Positions 7,910 through 15,726 are shown, counted from the stretch's first letter. The stretch is DNA of 15,808 nt from Methylophaga sp. (GCF_030651745.1 NZ_JAUSCC010000058.1:1-15808), one strand, 5' to 3'. Made by a program: numbers and translations. Notes: a model not told the origin generated them from the letters alone.

Positions 7910-10900
7910 CTGGCTGTTATTTATTGTTCTGCTTTGCATCAGTTGCCGACTGTCGGCGCTGACGTTTACAGAAGAAGAACAGGCATGGATCGCTGATAAT
8001 CCGGAAGTTCTGTTAGGGGCGGACTACAGCTGGGCCCCCTATGATTTTCTCAACGAAAATAACGAACATGACGGTATTGCTGCTGATGTTTTAAGGCTGA
8101 TCAGTGAAAAAAGCGGTTTAAACATTGTGGTCAAACCCGATGTCTGGGCGGACACAATGCAAAAAATGCGTAATGGTGAGTTAATGGGGCTGAGTTGCGC
8201 GGCAGCCAACACAGAACGCGAAGAGTTTCTGTTATTCAGCAAACCTTACGTGAGTATGTCTCTGGGAATTATTGTTCAGCAGCATCGCGATGATATTAAG
8301 TCCATCGAAGATCTGGCAGGCCTTACCTTGGCCGTCAATGAAGATTCTTACTTGCATAACTGGCTGAAAATCCATTATCCCGACCTGGATTTGTTGTTGA
8401 CGGATTCTAATGATGATTCGCTTGAAGCCGTGTCTTTTTCAAAAGCAGACGCTTATATCGGTAATATTGCGGTTGCTAGCAACGTCATTAAACAACGCTA
8501 TCTTTCCAATGTGAAAGTGGTCGCCAAAGTGCCTGGACTGACCACGGATACTTCGGTCGCGATCGATAAACGTTATCCGCTATTGCATAGCATTATAGAA
8601 AAGTCCCTGGCGGCAATTACGGCTGCAGAAAAACAGCAAATTATTGACAAATGGTACGCCGTCGTCACTGACAATACGGGCTTTGAAGTATTACCTGTCG
8701 AACAAAACCGACTGGATTTGAGCGATAACGAACAGCAATGGATAAAAGACAACCCGGTGATAAAAATCGGAGTTGATCCTTATTGGCCGCCGTTTGATTT
8801 TATTGATAAAAATGGTGAGCACAGTGGTATCAGCGCTGATTATCTAAAGTTAATCAGCAAGCAAACCGGTTTGCAATTCCAGCTGGAAACTTACAATGAC
8901 TGGCAATCAGTTATCAATGCTGCCCAGTTAAGGCAAGTTGATTTGATACCTGCTCTCTCACGTAATACCTTTCGTGAAACATTTATGGATATGTCTATTC
9001 CTTATCTCGACTATCCACTTGCCATTGCCACTACCAAGTTCGGTCATCTCACCAACCTGAGTCAACTCAGCAATAAACCGGTTGGCGTGGTTAAGGGGTA
9101 CTTTGCAGAGTCCATCTTATTGGCTCACTATCCGGAAATTAACATTATCTACGTTCCCTCCGTACGGGAGGGTTTAACGATGCTAGCGGCTGAAGAGATT
9201 GATGCGTATTTTGATATTATTGCGACCATTACCTACAACGCCAGTCAAATAGGTTTAACCCATCTCAACACCAGTATTGTTCGCGAATATTCGTCGGCCT
9301 TACATATGGGGATAACCAAAGAGCAACCAGAGTTACTGTCAATCATAAACAAAGCACTGGCCGCGATCACCGCCGAAGAAAAACGAGTTATCGATCAACG
9401 CTGGATGTCGATAAACACTTTCGATCGCACTAACTACACCTTACTGTTTCAAGTTGCCGGTATTTTGCTGCTTATTCTGTTAGCCAGCATTTATTGGAAC
9501 AGACGATTAAGTATTGAAGTCAATAAACGCCTTATTTCCGAACAACAACTTCGGGACAGCGAAGCGCAGCTGTTACATTTGATTAATGTCATGCCGATGA
9601 GTCTGATGGTGACCTCAGCCATTGATGGCAGCATTTTACTGGCCAATGAACATTGTTATGAAGAATTGGGGTTTACACCAGAGCAACAACAGACCATTAA
9701 GGTTCAAGAATTTTACGCTGATCTTGGCCAGCGTCAGGGCATACTGCAACGGCTGACAAAGCAAGGGGAAATCATTGGCGAAATGGTCAAAATTAAAACC
9801 AGAAATGGCCAGATCATTCAGGGAATGTTTTCGACCATATCGATTCAATATCAAGGTAAACCCGCATTTCTTGGTTTTTACCTCAATATGGAAGAACGCA
9901 TTACTCTGGAAAATTCTTTAAAAGAAGCAAAAGCCCACGCTGAAGCAGCGAACCTGGCCAAATCCCAATTTCTCGCCAATATGAGTCATGAAATTCGTAC
10001 CCCGATGAATGCGATTCTGGGTTTTACCGAATTGCTGGACGAGCAAATCACTGAGCCGAGACTCAAAGCTTTTATCAAAACTATTCGCGGTGCCGGTAAT
10101 ACCCTGTTGTTGCTTATCAACGATATTCTTGATCTATCGAAAATTGAAGCCGGTAAATTACAGTTAAACAAAACCGCAACCGATCCCCATCAATTGTTTG
10201 ATGAAATCGCCAATATGTTTGTATTGCAGATCCGCAATAAGGATTTGGCTTTGCACTTGGAGATTGATCCTCATTTACCACATGGTTTATTACTTGACGC
10301 TACACGCCTCAGACAAGTGTTGTTTAATCTGATCAGCAACGCAGTAAAGTTCACCGATACTGGCCATATACGTATTCATGTACATGCCGATAATGTTGAT
10401 GATCATCTGAGTAAGCTTGACTTGCATATTCTGGTCGAAGACACCGGTATCGGTATTCCCGAAACAGAAGTCGAACATATTTTCGAAATTTTTGCCCAAC
10501 AATCCGGCCAGGATGTTCGTAGGTATGGTGGCACTGGACTTGGCTTATCGATCACCCGCCGTTTGATTGAAATGATGGGTGGGCAAATTCATCTGCAAAG
10601 TCAAAGCGGAGAAGGTTCGGTATTCAGTATTGATTTGCCCGGCATTGATATCGCTGCCATTGCCAGCGACAAACTTCGCCAACAGGCGTTAACGTTTGAT
10701 GCCAGCCGGATCCGTTTTGAACCAGCCCACATGTTGATCGTTGATGATGTTAATCATAATCGGGAGTTGATCCGACAACATTTTATCAACAGTAATATTC
10801 AAACTACTGAAGCAGAAAATGGTCAGCTGGCTGTCGATTTTGTGAAAAACAATCCGGTGGATCTGGTTTTAATGGATATCCGTATGCCGGTGATGGACGG

Positions 10901-11408
10901 TTACGAGGCAGCCAAACAAATCAAGCTGATCAAACCTGATTTACCAGTAGTCGCCTTAACCGCCTCAGTGATGAAAGATTCTTATGAACAGGATAAGCTG
11001 CAGCATTTTGATGCCTATTTGCGTAAGCCCGTGCTCCGCAATGAATTATTTCATGCCTTGAGTGTATTTTTGGCTTATCAGACCGTTGAGATCGCAACCT
11101 CAGCACCTCTGCAGGATAATTGGTCTCAACTCAATAAACCGCAACTCTTATTGATCTTTAATCATTTTCAGACCGATATTGATGAAATTTGGCAAAAAGC
11201 CAGCCAAAGCAATAGCATGACCGACATAAAAGCATTTGCTCACGCGATTGCCAATCTGGCCACTGAATATCAAATTGATACCCTGGATCGATATGCCAGC
11301 CAGTTACTGGAACGCATTGATGCATTTGATATTGAAGGCATGAAAATATTATTGAAGCAATTTGCCTCGTTACGCACCAGTCTCCAACAGATTATTCATA
11401 GTTTTTAA
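7878..11408 (+). CDS. BvgS-like hybrid sensor histidine kinase with two venus-flytrap domains
   Basis: A 1176-residue kinase when read from the ATG at 7878; a TTG at 7875 is the next alternative. It overlaps the HD-GYP gene by 32 nt and has only a weak ribosome binding site, suggesting translational coupling. Order: a signal peptide or anchor (1-27); two periplasmic solute-binding (SBP_bac_3) domains at about 45-263 and 292-512 that resemble each other; a TM helix at about 521-543; a PAS-like domain at about 560-680; HisKA with His704 in MSHEIRTPMN; HATPase with Asn821, DTGIG at 855-859 and GGTGLG at 884-889; and a receiver domain with Asp956/Asp957, phosphoacceptor Asp1000 and Lys1050. The final 100 residues resemble a degenerate phosphotransfer domain around His1122. 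This is BvgS/EvgS architecture. The ligand is likely an amino acid or similar small molecule, but is unknown. Signal output is probably the HD-GYP protein encoded just upstream. Confidence 0.94.
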   Translation: MNLLLLPIKTNWLLFIVLLCISCRLSALTFTEEEQAWIADNPEVLLGADYSWAPYDFLNENNEHDGIAADVLRLISEKSGLNIVVKPDVWADTMQKMRNGELMGLSCAAANTEREEFLLFSKPYVSMSLGIIVQQHRDDIKSIEDLAGLTLAVNEDSYLHNWLKIHYPDLDLLLTDSNDDSLEAVSFSKADAYIGNIAVASNVIKQRYLSNVKVVAKVPGLTTDTSVAIDKRYPLLHSIIEKSLAAITAAEKQQIIDKWYAVVTDNTGFEVLPVEQNRLDLSDNEQQWIKDNPVIKIGVDPYWPPFDFIDKNGEHSGISADYLKLISKQTGLQFQLETYNDWQSVINAAQLRQVDLIPALSRNTFRETFMDMSIPYLDYPLAIATTKFGHLTNLSQLSNKPVGVVKGYFAESILLAHYPEINIIYVPSVREGLTMLAAEEIDAYFDIIATITYNASQIGLTHLNTSIVREYSSALHMGITKEQPELLSIINKALAAITAEEKRVIDQRWMSINTFDRTNYTLLFQVAGILLLILLASIYWNRRLSIEVNKRLISEQQLRDSEAQLLHLINVMPMSLMVTSAIDGSILLANEHCYEELGFTPEQQQTIKVQEFYADLGQRQGILQRLTKQGEIIGEMVKIKTRNGQIIQGMFSTISIQYQGKPAFLGFYLNMEERITLENSLKEAKAHAEAANLAKSQFLANMSHEIRTPMNAILGFTELLDEQITEPRLKAFIKTIRGAGNTLLLLINDILDLSKIEAGKLQLNKTATDPHQLFDEIANMFVLQIRNKDLALHLEIDPHLPHGLLLDATRLRQVLFNLISNAVKFTDTGHIRIHVHADNVDDHLSKLDLHILVEDTGIGIPETEVEHIFEIFAQQSGQDVRRYGGTGLGLSITRRLIEMMGGQIHLQSQSGEGSVFSIDLPGIDIAAIASDKLRQQALTFDASRIRFEPAHMLIVDDVNHNRELIRQHFINSNIQTTEAENGQLAVDFVKNNPVDLVLMDIRMPVMDGYEAAKQIKLIKPDLPVVALTASVMKDSYEQDKLQHFDAYLRKPVLRNELFHALSVFLAYQTVEIATSAPLQDNWSQLNKPQLLLIFNHFQTDIDEIWQKASQSNSMTDIKAFAHAIANLATEYQIDTLDRYASQLLERIDAFDIEGMKILLKQFASLRTSLQQIIHSF

Positions 11409-11433
11409 TCAAGAATGTTTCTGTAAGTGTGAT

Positions 11434-11457
11434 TTGTCTGGCACTTTTTTATACAAT
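11434..11457 (+). promoter_or_regulatory. Possible promoter for msrB
   Basis: TATACAAT at 11450-11457 gives a good -10 (TACAAT, 11452-11457), 28 nt before the msrB ATG. The nearest -35-like hexamer, TTGTCT at 11434-11439, is too close (12 nt), so only the -10 is persuasive. Confidence 0.3.
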
Positions 11458-11485
11458 GCCACCACCTTGTAATTGAGATGGGCTA

Positions 11486-11881
11486 ATGAATTCCGATTTA
11501 AAAACGGATGCACAGTGGCGTCAACAACTTAATGAAGAACAATATCGTATTACCCGGCTGGCAGGTACAGAACCTGCATTTTCTGGAGAATACGTCGATC
11601 ATGAAGAAACAGGTCATTATCACTGCATATGTTGTGGTCAGGCACTATTTGCTTCAGAAGACAAATTCAATGCCGGTTGCGGTTGGCCGAGTTTTTCCTC
11701 GCAGCTGGAGCATGGCGTAGTCACCCACCATCCGGATTACAGCCACAATATGGATCGCACTGAGGTTCGCTGTCAGCAATGCGATGCGCATCTTGGGCAT
11801 GTGTTTGATGATGGTCCGGCCCCCACGGGTCTGCGTTACTGTATTAATTCGGTTGCCCTCGACTTTCATGACAAAGAATGA
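11486..11881 (+). CDS. msrB: Peptide-methionine (R)-S-oxide reductase MsrB
   Basis: A 131-residue MsrB, normal single-domain length with no signal peptide, so cytoplasmic. It reduces the R epimer of methionine sulfoxide in oxidised proteins, using thioredoxin as electron source. The structural zinc is held by two CxxC pairs, Cys47/Cys50 and Cys96/Cys99. The catalytic Cys119 lies in RYCINS near the C-terminus, and Cys65 in GCGWPSF is the expected resolving cysteine. The substrate-site region [21 protein letters not shown] is intact. Cys49, inside the first zinc pair, is an extra cysteine. The ATG at 11486 follows a modest GATGGG-type ribosome binding site. Its last 14 nt overlap the start of the GIY-YIG gene, so the two are probably cotranscribed. 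No msrA is in the window. Confidence 0.97.
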   Translation: MNSDLKTDAQWRQQLNEEQYRITRLAGTEPAFSGEYVDHEETGHYHCICCGQALFASEDKFNAGCGWPSFSSQLEHGVVTHHPDYSHNMDRTEVRCQQCDAHLGHVFDDGPAPTGLRYCINSVALDFHDKE

Positions 11882-12137
11882 ATGGACGCTGTATATCATT
11901 GAGGCCGCCAATGGCCATCTCTATACCGGCATTACCACAGACCTGGAGCGTCGTTTAAAACAACATCAGAATCATATCGGTGGTGCCCGTTTTTTCCACA
12001 CCAGTGAGGCCCAGCAAGTGGTGTATCAGGAACAGCATCCTGATCGCAGTAGTGCCAGCCGTCGAGAAGCGGCAATCAAAAAGCTCAGCAGACAACAAAA
12101 ACTGATCCTTATCGGTAAACCATCAGACCATGTATAA
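11868..12137 (+). CDS. GIY-YIG domain protein, YhbQ/UPF0213 family
   Basis: An 89-residue single-domain GIY-YIG protein from the ATG at 11868. The frame is open back to 11784, but the upstream part lies inside msrB and does not resemble the family, whereas [11 protein letters not shown] is the expected N-terminus. Motifs: LYI at 8-10 and YTG at 19-21 (the GIY/YIG pair), the conserved arginine in DLERR (28 or 29), and the metal-binding glutamate Glu67 in [10 protein letters not shown]. It aligns with E. coli YhbQ as I recall it. Relatives bind or cut DNA, and E. coli YhbQ has been reported to have nuclease activity, but a cellular role is unsettled. The start overlaps the msrB stop by 14 nt with no clear ribosome binding site, suggesting coupling. 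The stop codon (12135-12137) is embedded in a TATAAT sequence likely used by ybiT. Confidence 0.92.
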   Translation: MTKNEWTLYIIEAANGHLYTGITTDLERRLKQHQNHIGGARFFHTSEAQQVVYQEQHPDRSSASRREAAIKKLSRQQKLILIGKPSDHV

Positions 12138-12138
12138 T
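12133..12138 (+). promoter_or_regulatory. -10 element of a likely ybiT promoter
   Basis: A perfect TATAAT overlaps the GIY-YIG stop codon, 53 nt before the ybiT start. Bases at the expected -35 (around 12109-12115) are a poor match, so the promoter would be weak or activator-dependent. It would let ybiT be expressed apart from msrB. Confidence 0.45.
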
Positions 12139-12191
12139 GGCGCGTTTTTTCAGCACGTCTGAATTTCTCCTTTGGATACAGGATTTTAACT

Positions 12192-13790
12192 TTGTTAAGC
12201 ACAGCTAACATCACCATGCAATTCGGGGCCAAACCCCTGTTTGAAAATGTCTCAGTCAAGTTCGGCGGAGGCAATCGCTACGGCCTGATTGGCGCCAATG
12301 GCTGTGGTAAATCGACTTTCATGAAAATACTGGCAGGTGTCCAAGAGCCTACCTCAGGTAATGTCAGTTACGATCCTAATGAATCCTATGCAGTATTAAA
12401 ACAGGATCAGTTTGCTTACGAAGATCAGCGCGTCATTGATGTGGTCATTATGGGCAAACCTGACTTATGGGAAGTACATAAAGAGCGGGATCGGATTTAT
12501 AACCTGCCGGAAATGAGCGAAGAAGATGGCCTGAAAGTCGCTGATCTGGAAGGTGAATACGCTGAAATGGATGGTTATACTGCTGAGTCCAGAGCCGGAG
12601 AATTACTGTTAGGTGTTGGCATTCCGGTTGAACAGCATTATGGCCCGATGAGTGAAATCGCTCCAGGTTGGAAATTACGTATTTTGCTGGCTCAAGTGTT
12701 GTTTGCCGACCCCGACATCATGTTGCTTGATGAACCGACCAACCATTTGGACATCAACACTATTCGCTGGCTGGAAGAAGTATTAAGTCAACGTAGCAGC
12801 ACCATGATCATCATTTCGCATGATCGGCATTTCCTGAATCGTATCTGCACCCATATGGCCGATATGGATTATGGCGAACTGCGTATTTATCCAGGTAATT
12901 ATGATGAATATATGATTGCCTCTACCCAGGCACGCGAACGTCTGCAATCCGATAATGCCAAGAAAAAAGCCCAGATCAAAGAATTACAGGAATTCGTATC
13001 GCGCTTCTCTGCTAATGCTTCCAAGGCAAAACAGGCGACTTCTCGTCAAAAACAAATGGAAAAAATTCAGCTGGATGACATTAAACCTTCCAGCCGGGTG
13101 AATCCATTTATTCGTTTTAATCAGGAAAAGAAACTGTTCCGTAATGCTTTGGAAGTCAGCAAACTGACGCAAGGTTACGATAACGAAAAACCATTGTTTG
13201 AAAATTTCAGTTTTATGGCTGAAGTAGGCGAAAAAATTGCTGTTATCGGTCCCAACGGTATTGGTAAAACTACCTTTGTGAAAACATTGGTTGGTGAACT
13301 GGCTCCCAAATCCGGCAACGTTAAATGGTCTGAAAACGTCAATATCGGTTATTACGCTCAGGATCATGATCATCTGTTTAAAAACGATATGACCTTGTTT
13401 GAATGGATGTCACAGTGGGGCAGCCCAGAAGATGATGAACAGGTTATTCGTGGCACATTAGGCCGGCTGCTATTTTCTGGTCACCTGATCGATAAAAAAG
13501 TAAATGTACTGTCCGGTGGTGAAAAAGGCCGCATGCTGTTTGGTAAATTGATCCTGCAAAAACCCAATATTCTGGTGATGGATGAACCGACCAACCATAT
13601 GGATATGGAGTCGATTGAGTCACTTAATCTGGCATTGGAAAACTACGAAGGCACCTTGATTTTCGTTTCCCATGATCGTGAGTTTGTCTCGTCATTGGCG
13701 ACTCGGGTATTTGATATGGAAAATGAAGGCATTACCGACTTTACCGGTACTTATGATGAGTACCTGAGAAGTCTGGGTATTAATAACTAG
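12192..13790 (+). CDS. ybiT: ABC-F ATPase YbiT
   Basis: A 532-residue ABC-F protein, the YbiT length. It starts at TTG (12192), chosen because AGGA at 12180-12183 lies 8 nt upstream and because relatives begin at this residue; an ATG eight codons later would cut into the conserved NITMQFG start. Domain 1 has Walker A at 34-42 and DEPTNHLD at 180-187. Its ABC signature is degenerate, with MSEIAPGW (153-160) in place of LSGG, a feature I also recall in E. coli YbiT and so not a defect here. Domain 2 has Walker A at 353-361, LSGGE at 440-444 and DEPTNHMD at 464-471. The linker carries the [15 protein letters not shown] tRNA-interaction region (271-285). Unlike Uup and YheS there is no long C-terminal coiled coil. 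It likely acts on ribosomes at the E site. It lies 54 nt after the GIY-YIG gene. Confidence 0.96.
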   Translation: MLSTANITMQFGAKPLFENVSVKFGGGNRYGLIGANGCGKSTFMKILAGVQEPTSGNVSYDPNESYAVLKQDQFAYEDQRVIDVVIMGKPDLWEVHKERDRIYNLPEMSEEDGLKVADLEGEYAEMDGYTAESRAGELLLGVGIPVEQHYGPMSEIAPGWKLRILLAQVLFADPDIMLLDEPTNHLDINTIRWLEEVLSQRSSTMIIISHDRHFLNRICTHMADMDYGELRIYPGNYDEYMIASTQARERLQSDNAKKKAQIKELQEFVSRFSANASKAKQATSRQKQMEKIQLDDIKPSSRVNPFIRFNQEKKLFRNALEVSKLTQGYDNEKPLFENFSFMAEVGEKIAVIGPNGIGKTTFVKTLVGELAPKSGNVKWSENVNIGYYAQDHDHLFKNDMTLFEWMSQWGSPEDDEQVIRGTLGRLLFSGHLIDKKVNVLSGGEKGRMLFGKLILQKPNILVMDEPTNHMDMESIESLNLALENYEGTLIFVSHDREFVSSLATRVFDMENEGITDFTGTYDEYLRSLGINN

Positions 13791-13805
13791 AGCATTGCTT
13801 CAATC

Positions 13806-13838
13806 CTGGTCAGTGCGTGGTTTCTGCGCACTGGCCAG
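13806..13838 (+). other. Stable hairpin after ybiT, without T-tract
   Basis: Positions 13806-13817 pair with 13827-13838 over twelve pairs, GC-rich, with one G-U wobble and a nine-base loop. It lies 16 nt after the ybiT stop. The following bases are CTTCCCTCAT, not a T-run, so it could be a weak or Rho-assisted terminator or an mRNA 3' end protector. Confidence 0.6.
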
Positions 13839-13901
13839 CTTCCCTCATATGAGTTTGCGTGCTATGTTGAAATCCCAATAACGTAGTTGAGGATTTACAG
13901 C

Positions 13902-14465
13902 ATGTTAAACCGACATACGATTAATTTAACTGGCCTGCTAGCAATGGTTTTTGCTTTGGCATTGCTGGCTCTCCCTGGTCATTCGTTCGCAGCTTCTGCC
14001 GCAGAAATTGATATTAAAGTTGATGAAGCTCTGAAACGCTTCCAGACAGAAGTTTCCGGTGGTGAGCGTTTTCTTGAAAAAGCAAAAGGAGTGCTGGTTT
14101 TTCCGGATGTTATTAAAGCTGGTTTTGGCATCGGTGGCGAATACGGTGAGGGCGCATTACGCATAGGTGGCAGTACAGTGGATTATTACAACACCGCAGG
14201 TGCTTCGATTGGCTTTCAATTAGGTGCTCAGCAAAAAACCGTGATCCTGGTGTTTATGACCGATGAGGCATTAAAGCAATTTCGTGACAGTGATGGCTGG
14301 AAAGCTGGTGTTGACGGTTCTGTCGCCGTGGTTGAATGGGGTGTCGGTGAAGATATTAATACGACAAATATTCATGACCCTGTTGTGGGCTTTGTTTTCA
14401 GCAATAAAGGTCTGATGTATAACTTGACGCTCGAAGGCGCCAAGTTTACTAAGTTGAATAAATAG
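13902..14465 (+). CDS. Exported SYLF/YSC84-domain protein
   Basis: A 187-residue protein from the ATG at 13902, chosen because GAGGA at 13889-13893 is 8 nt upstream; an in-frame TTG at 13887 overlaps that site. A signal peptide spans about residues 1-30 (hydrophobic 11-24, likely cut after HSFA or SFAA). There is no lipobox cysteine, so the mature protein is probably soluble in the periplasm. The rest is a SYLF (DUF500/Ysc84) domain: a lead helix with VDEALKRF, AKGVLVFPDVIKAGFGIGGEYGEG, the ASIGFQLGAQ segment, and a C-terminal stretch reading GLMYNLTLEG. In eukaryotes SYLF domains bind phosphoinositides and, in yeast Ysc84, actin; bacterial versions are annotated as lipid-binding with no firm role. 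It stands alone: hairpin upstream, and the convergent dodecin gene begins 36 nt beyond its stop. Confidence 0.93.
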   Translation: MLNRHTINLTGLLAMVFALALLALPGHSFAASAAEIDIKVDEALKRFQTEVSGGERFLEKAKGVLVFPDVIKAGFGIGGEYGEGALRIGGSTVDYYNTAGASIGFQLGAQQKTVILVFMTDEALKQFRDSDGWKAGVDGSVAVVEWGVGEDINTTNIHDPVVGFVFSNKGLMYNLTLEGAKFTKLNK

Positions 14466-14501
14466 CCTCTAGCTACTGTGATGATTTAAGATCGACCAAT
14501 A

Positions 14502-14711
14502 CTAGTCTTCAATACGAAAACCGAGTTTGATAGTGACTTGCCAGTAACGGACCCCGCCGTTTTCGATATAGCCGCGGGTATCCGTTACTTCAAACCAATG
14601 CAGGTTTTTCACAGTTTCAGAAGCTTTAGCAATCGCGTTTTCTATGGCTTTGTCAGAGCTTTCGACCGAGCTGCCGGTAATTTCAATATGTTTATAAACA
14701 TGTTCTGTCAT
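14502..14711 (-). CDS. Dodecin, flavin-binding
   Basis: A 69-residue dodecin, the normal size. Dodecins assemble into hollow dodecamers that bind FMN, riboflavin or lumichrome in stacked pairs, and are thought to buffer or store flavins and limit photochemical damage. The diagnostic segment NLHWFEVTDTRGYIENG is present, with the flavin-stacking tryptophan at residue 39 and the VTIKLGF C-terminal strand. AAGGAAG lies 5 nt upstream of the ATG, directly after the stop of the formate/nitrite channel gene. The 12-nt gap on the same strand indicates a two-gene operon with the channel first. No terminator is evident in the 36 nt between its stop and that of the convergent SYLF gene. Confidence 0.96.
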   Translation of the reverse strand: MTEHVYKHIEITGSSVESSDKAIENAIAKASETVKNLHWFEVTDTRGYIENGGVRYWQVTIKLGFRIED

Positions 14712-14723
14712 AGAGCTTCCTTT

Positions 14724-15542
14724 TTATTTACGCAAATAGATGAACCAGTAAAACATTCCTACAAAAACACTGCCTCCCAGCATATTGCCCAAGGTCACCG
14801 GGATCAAGTTATGCCAGAAAAATCCGCCGATCGTCAGTTGCTCAGAGACCACCATCGTGGCTCCAGTCTGTGCTTGTGCCAGTAAACCCGCCGGAATAAA
14901 AAACATATTGGCAACACTGTGCTCAAACCCCAACGCAACAAATGCGCTAATAGGAAAAATTACTGCCAGCACCTTGTCTGTGACATTGCGGCCCGCCATA
15001 CATAACCAGACAGCGAGACATACCAGAATATTGCACAAGACGCCTCGAACGAAAGCCTCCATCCAGCTCAAGTTCACTTTACTATCAGCTATAGCCACTA
15101 CTTTCTGTCCAATTGCTCCATCTCCTTGCCACCATAAACCACTCAAATACATCAACAGCAAAATTCCCAATGCGCCAATGAAATTGCCAAGATAGACAAT
15201 TACCCAGTTTTGTATCAGCTGTCTGAAGTTGATCAAACCATCAATACAGGCCATCACCAATAAGTTGTTACCGGTAAATAATTCGGCCCCGGCTACCACC
15301 ACCAGAATCAACCCCAGACAAAATGCCATTCCACCAATCAGTCTCATCAATCCTGCTGGCATTAAGCCAGCGTCGTAGGTGACCAGCGTAAAGAATGCTG
15401 CCCCCAGCGCGATAAATGCCCCGGCTAATAATGCCAGGGCAAATACTCTAAGCGGATCCACCGTACATTTACTCAGACTGATTTCTTCTATACGCCGGGC
15501 TATTTCTTTAGGTGTATATGCGTCAACTGAAAAAGGATCCAT
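14724..15542 (-). CDS. Formate/nitrite transporter family channel, FocA-like
   Basis: A 272-residue inner-membrane protein of the FNT family, which forms pentameric channels for small monovalent anions such as formate, nitrite or hydrosulfide. Six hydrophobic segments are visible. Family landmarks: AELFTGNN with Thr90 in the omega-loop position (Thr91 in E. coli FocA), GNFIGALG at 120-127, Lys155 and Asn171 near the periplasmic selectivity region, GFEHSVANMFFIP with the central His208 (His209 in FocA), and GNMLGG at 252-257. Similarity to remembered FocA runs through the whole protein and is closer than to NirC, but the substrate cannot be fixed from sequence alone. The ATG at 15542 has a GAGAAA-type weak ribosome binding site. 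It is cotranscribed with dodecin 12 nt downstream. No pyruvate formate-lyase, formate dehydrogenase or nitrite reductase gene is in view to reveal the anion. Confidence 0.93.
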   Translation of the reverse strand: MDPFSVDAYTPKEIARRIEEISLSKCTVDPLRVFALALLAGAFIALGAAFFTLVTYDAGLMPAGLMRLIGGMAFCLGLILVVVAGAELFTGNNLLVMACIDGLINFRQLIQNWVIVYLGNFIGALGILLLMYLSGLWWQGDGAIGQKVVAIADSKVNLSWMEAFVRGVLCNILVCLAVWLCMAGRNVTDKVLAVIFPISAFVALGFEHSVANMFFIPAGLLAQAQTGATMVVSEQLTIGGFFWHNLIPVTLGNMLGGSVFVGMFYWFIYLRK

Positions 15543-15657
15543 GGTATTTTCTCAATATTGAAAAACAAGTTAGCTGATAATCACACACATGTGCATACAG
15601 CACCATGCCCATCGAAATAAATGAATGATTTTGCTATCTTTTCATAGAGCCGGCACG

Positions 15658-15663
15658 TATAAT
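15658..15663 (+). promoter_or_regulatory. -10 element of a likely deaD promoter
   Basis: A perfect TATAAT lies 63 nt before the helicase start codon. At 17 nt spacing the -35 would be TATCTT (15635-15640), a poor match; TTGCTA (15631-15636) is better but 21 nt away. Transcription from here would give a leader of about 55 nt containing the hairpin at 15689-15708. Confidence 0.45.
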
Positions 15664-15688
15664 TGCACGCTCGCAAATGTCACTTTTA

Positions 15689-15708
15689 CAGCTTTGTTTC
15701 CAAAGCTG
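15689..15708 (+). promoter_or_regulatory. Leader hairpin before the helicase gene
   Basis: CAGCTTTG (15689-15696) and CAAAGCTG (15701-15708) form a perfect 8-bp stem with a TTTC tetraloop. It ends 8 nt before the AGGT ribosome binding site (15717-15720), and no T-run follows. A structured leader is in keeping with deaD-type genes, whose expression in E. coli is controlled after transcription; a role here is inference. Confidence 0.5.
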
Positions 15709-15726
15709 CCCATCACAGGTTATTCA

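Noticed and set aside
7421..7939. 172-codon minus-strand open frame antisense to the HD-GYP gene
   Set aside because: It lies almost wholly opposite a confidently identified gene, its translation matches no family I know, and it has no ribosome binding site of note.
11439..11456. Sigma-54-like TGGCAC upstream of msrB
   Set aside because: The -24 GG is present, but at the required spacing (11452-11453) the bases are TA rather than GC.
11784..11867. N-terminal extension of the GIY-YIG gene inside msrB
   Set aside because: The extension lies entirely in another frame of msrB and does not resemble the YhbQ family, which begins at about the ATG at 11868.
12645..12680. Missing LSGG signature in the first ATPase domain of YbiT as a possible inactivating change
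   Set aside because: The same APGW substitution is a feature of E. coli YbiT as I recall it, so it is family-typical.
14785..15195. 136-codon plus-strand open frame opposite the formate/nitrite channel gene
   Set aside because: It is antisense to a strongly conserved membrane protein gene. Its Pro/Thr/Ala-rich composition is what the complement of hydrophobic codons produces.
15582..15593. CACATGTG palindrome and a TGTGA half-site upstream of the channel gene as a CRP or FNR operator
   Set aside because: Only one CRP-like half-site is present and there is no TTGAT-N4-ATCAA, so there is not enough for a call.
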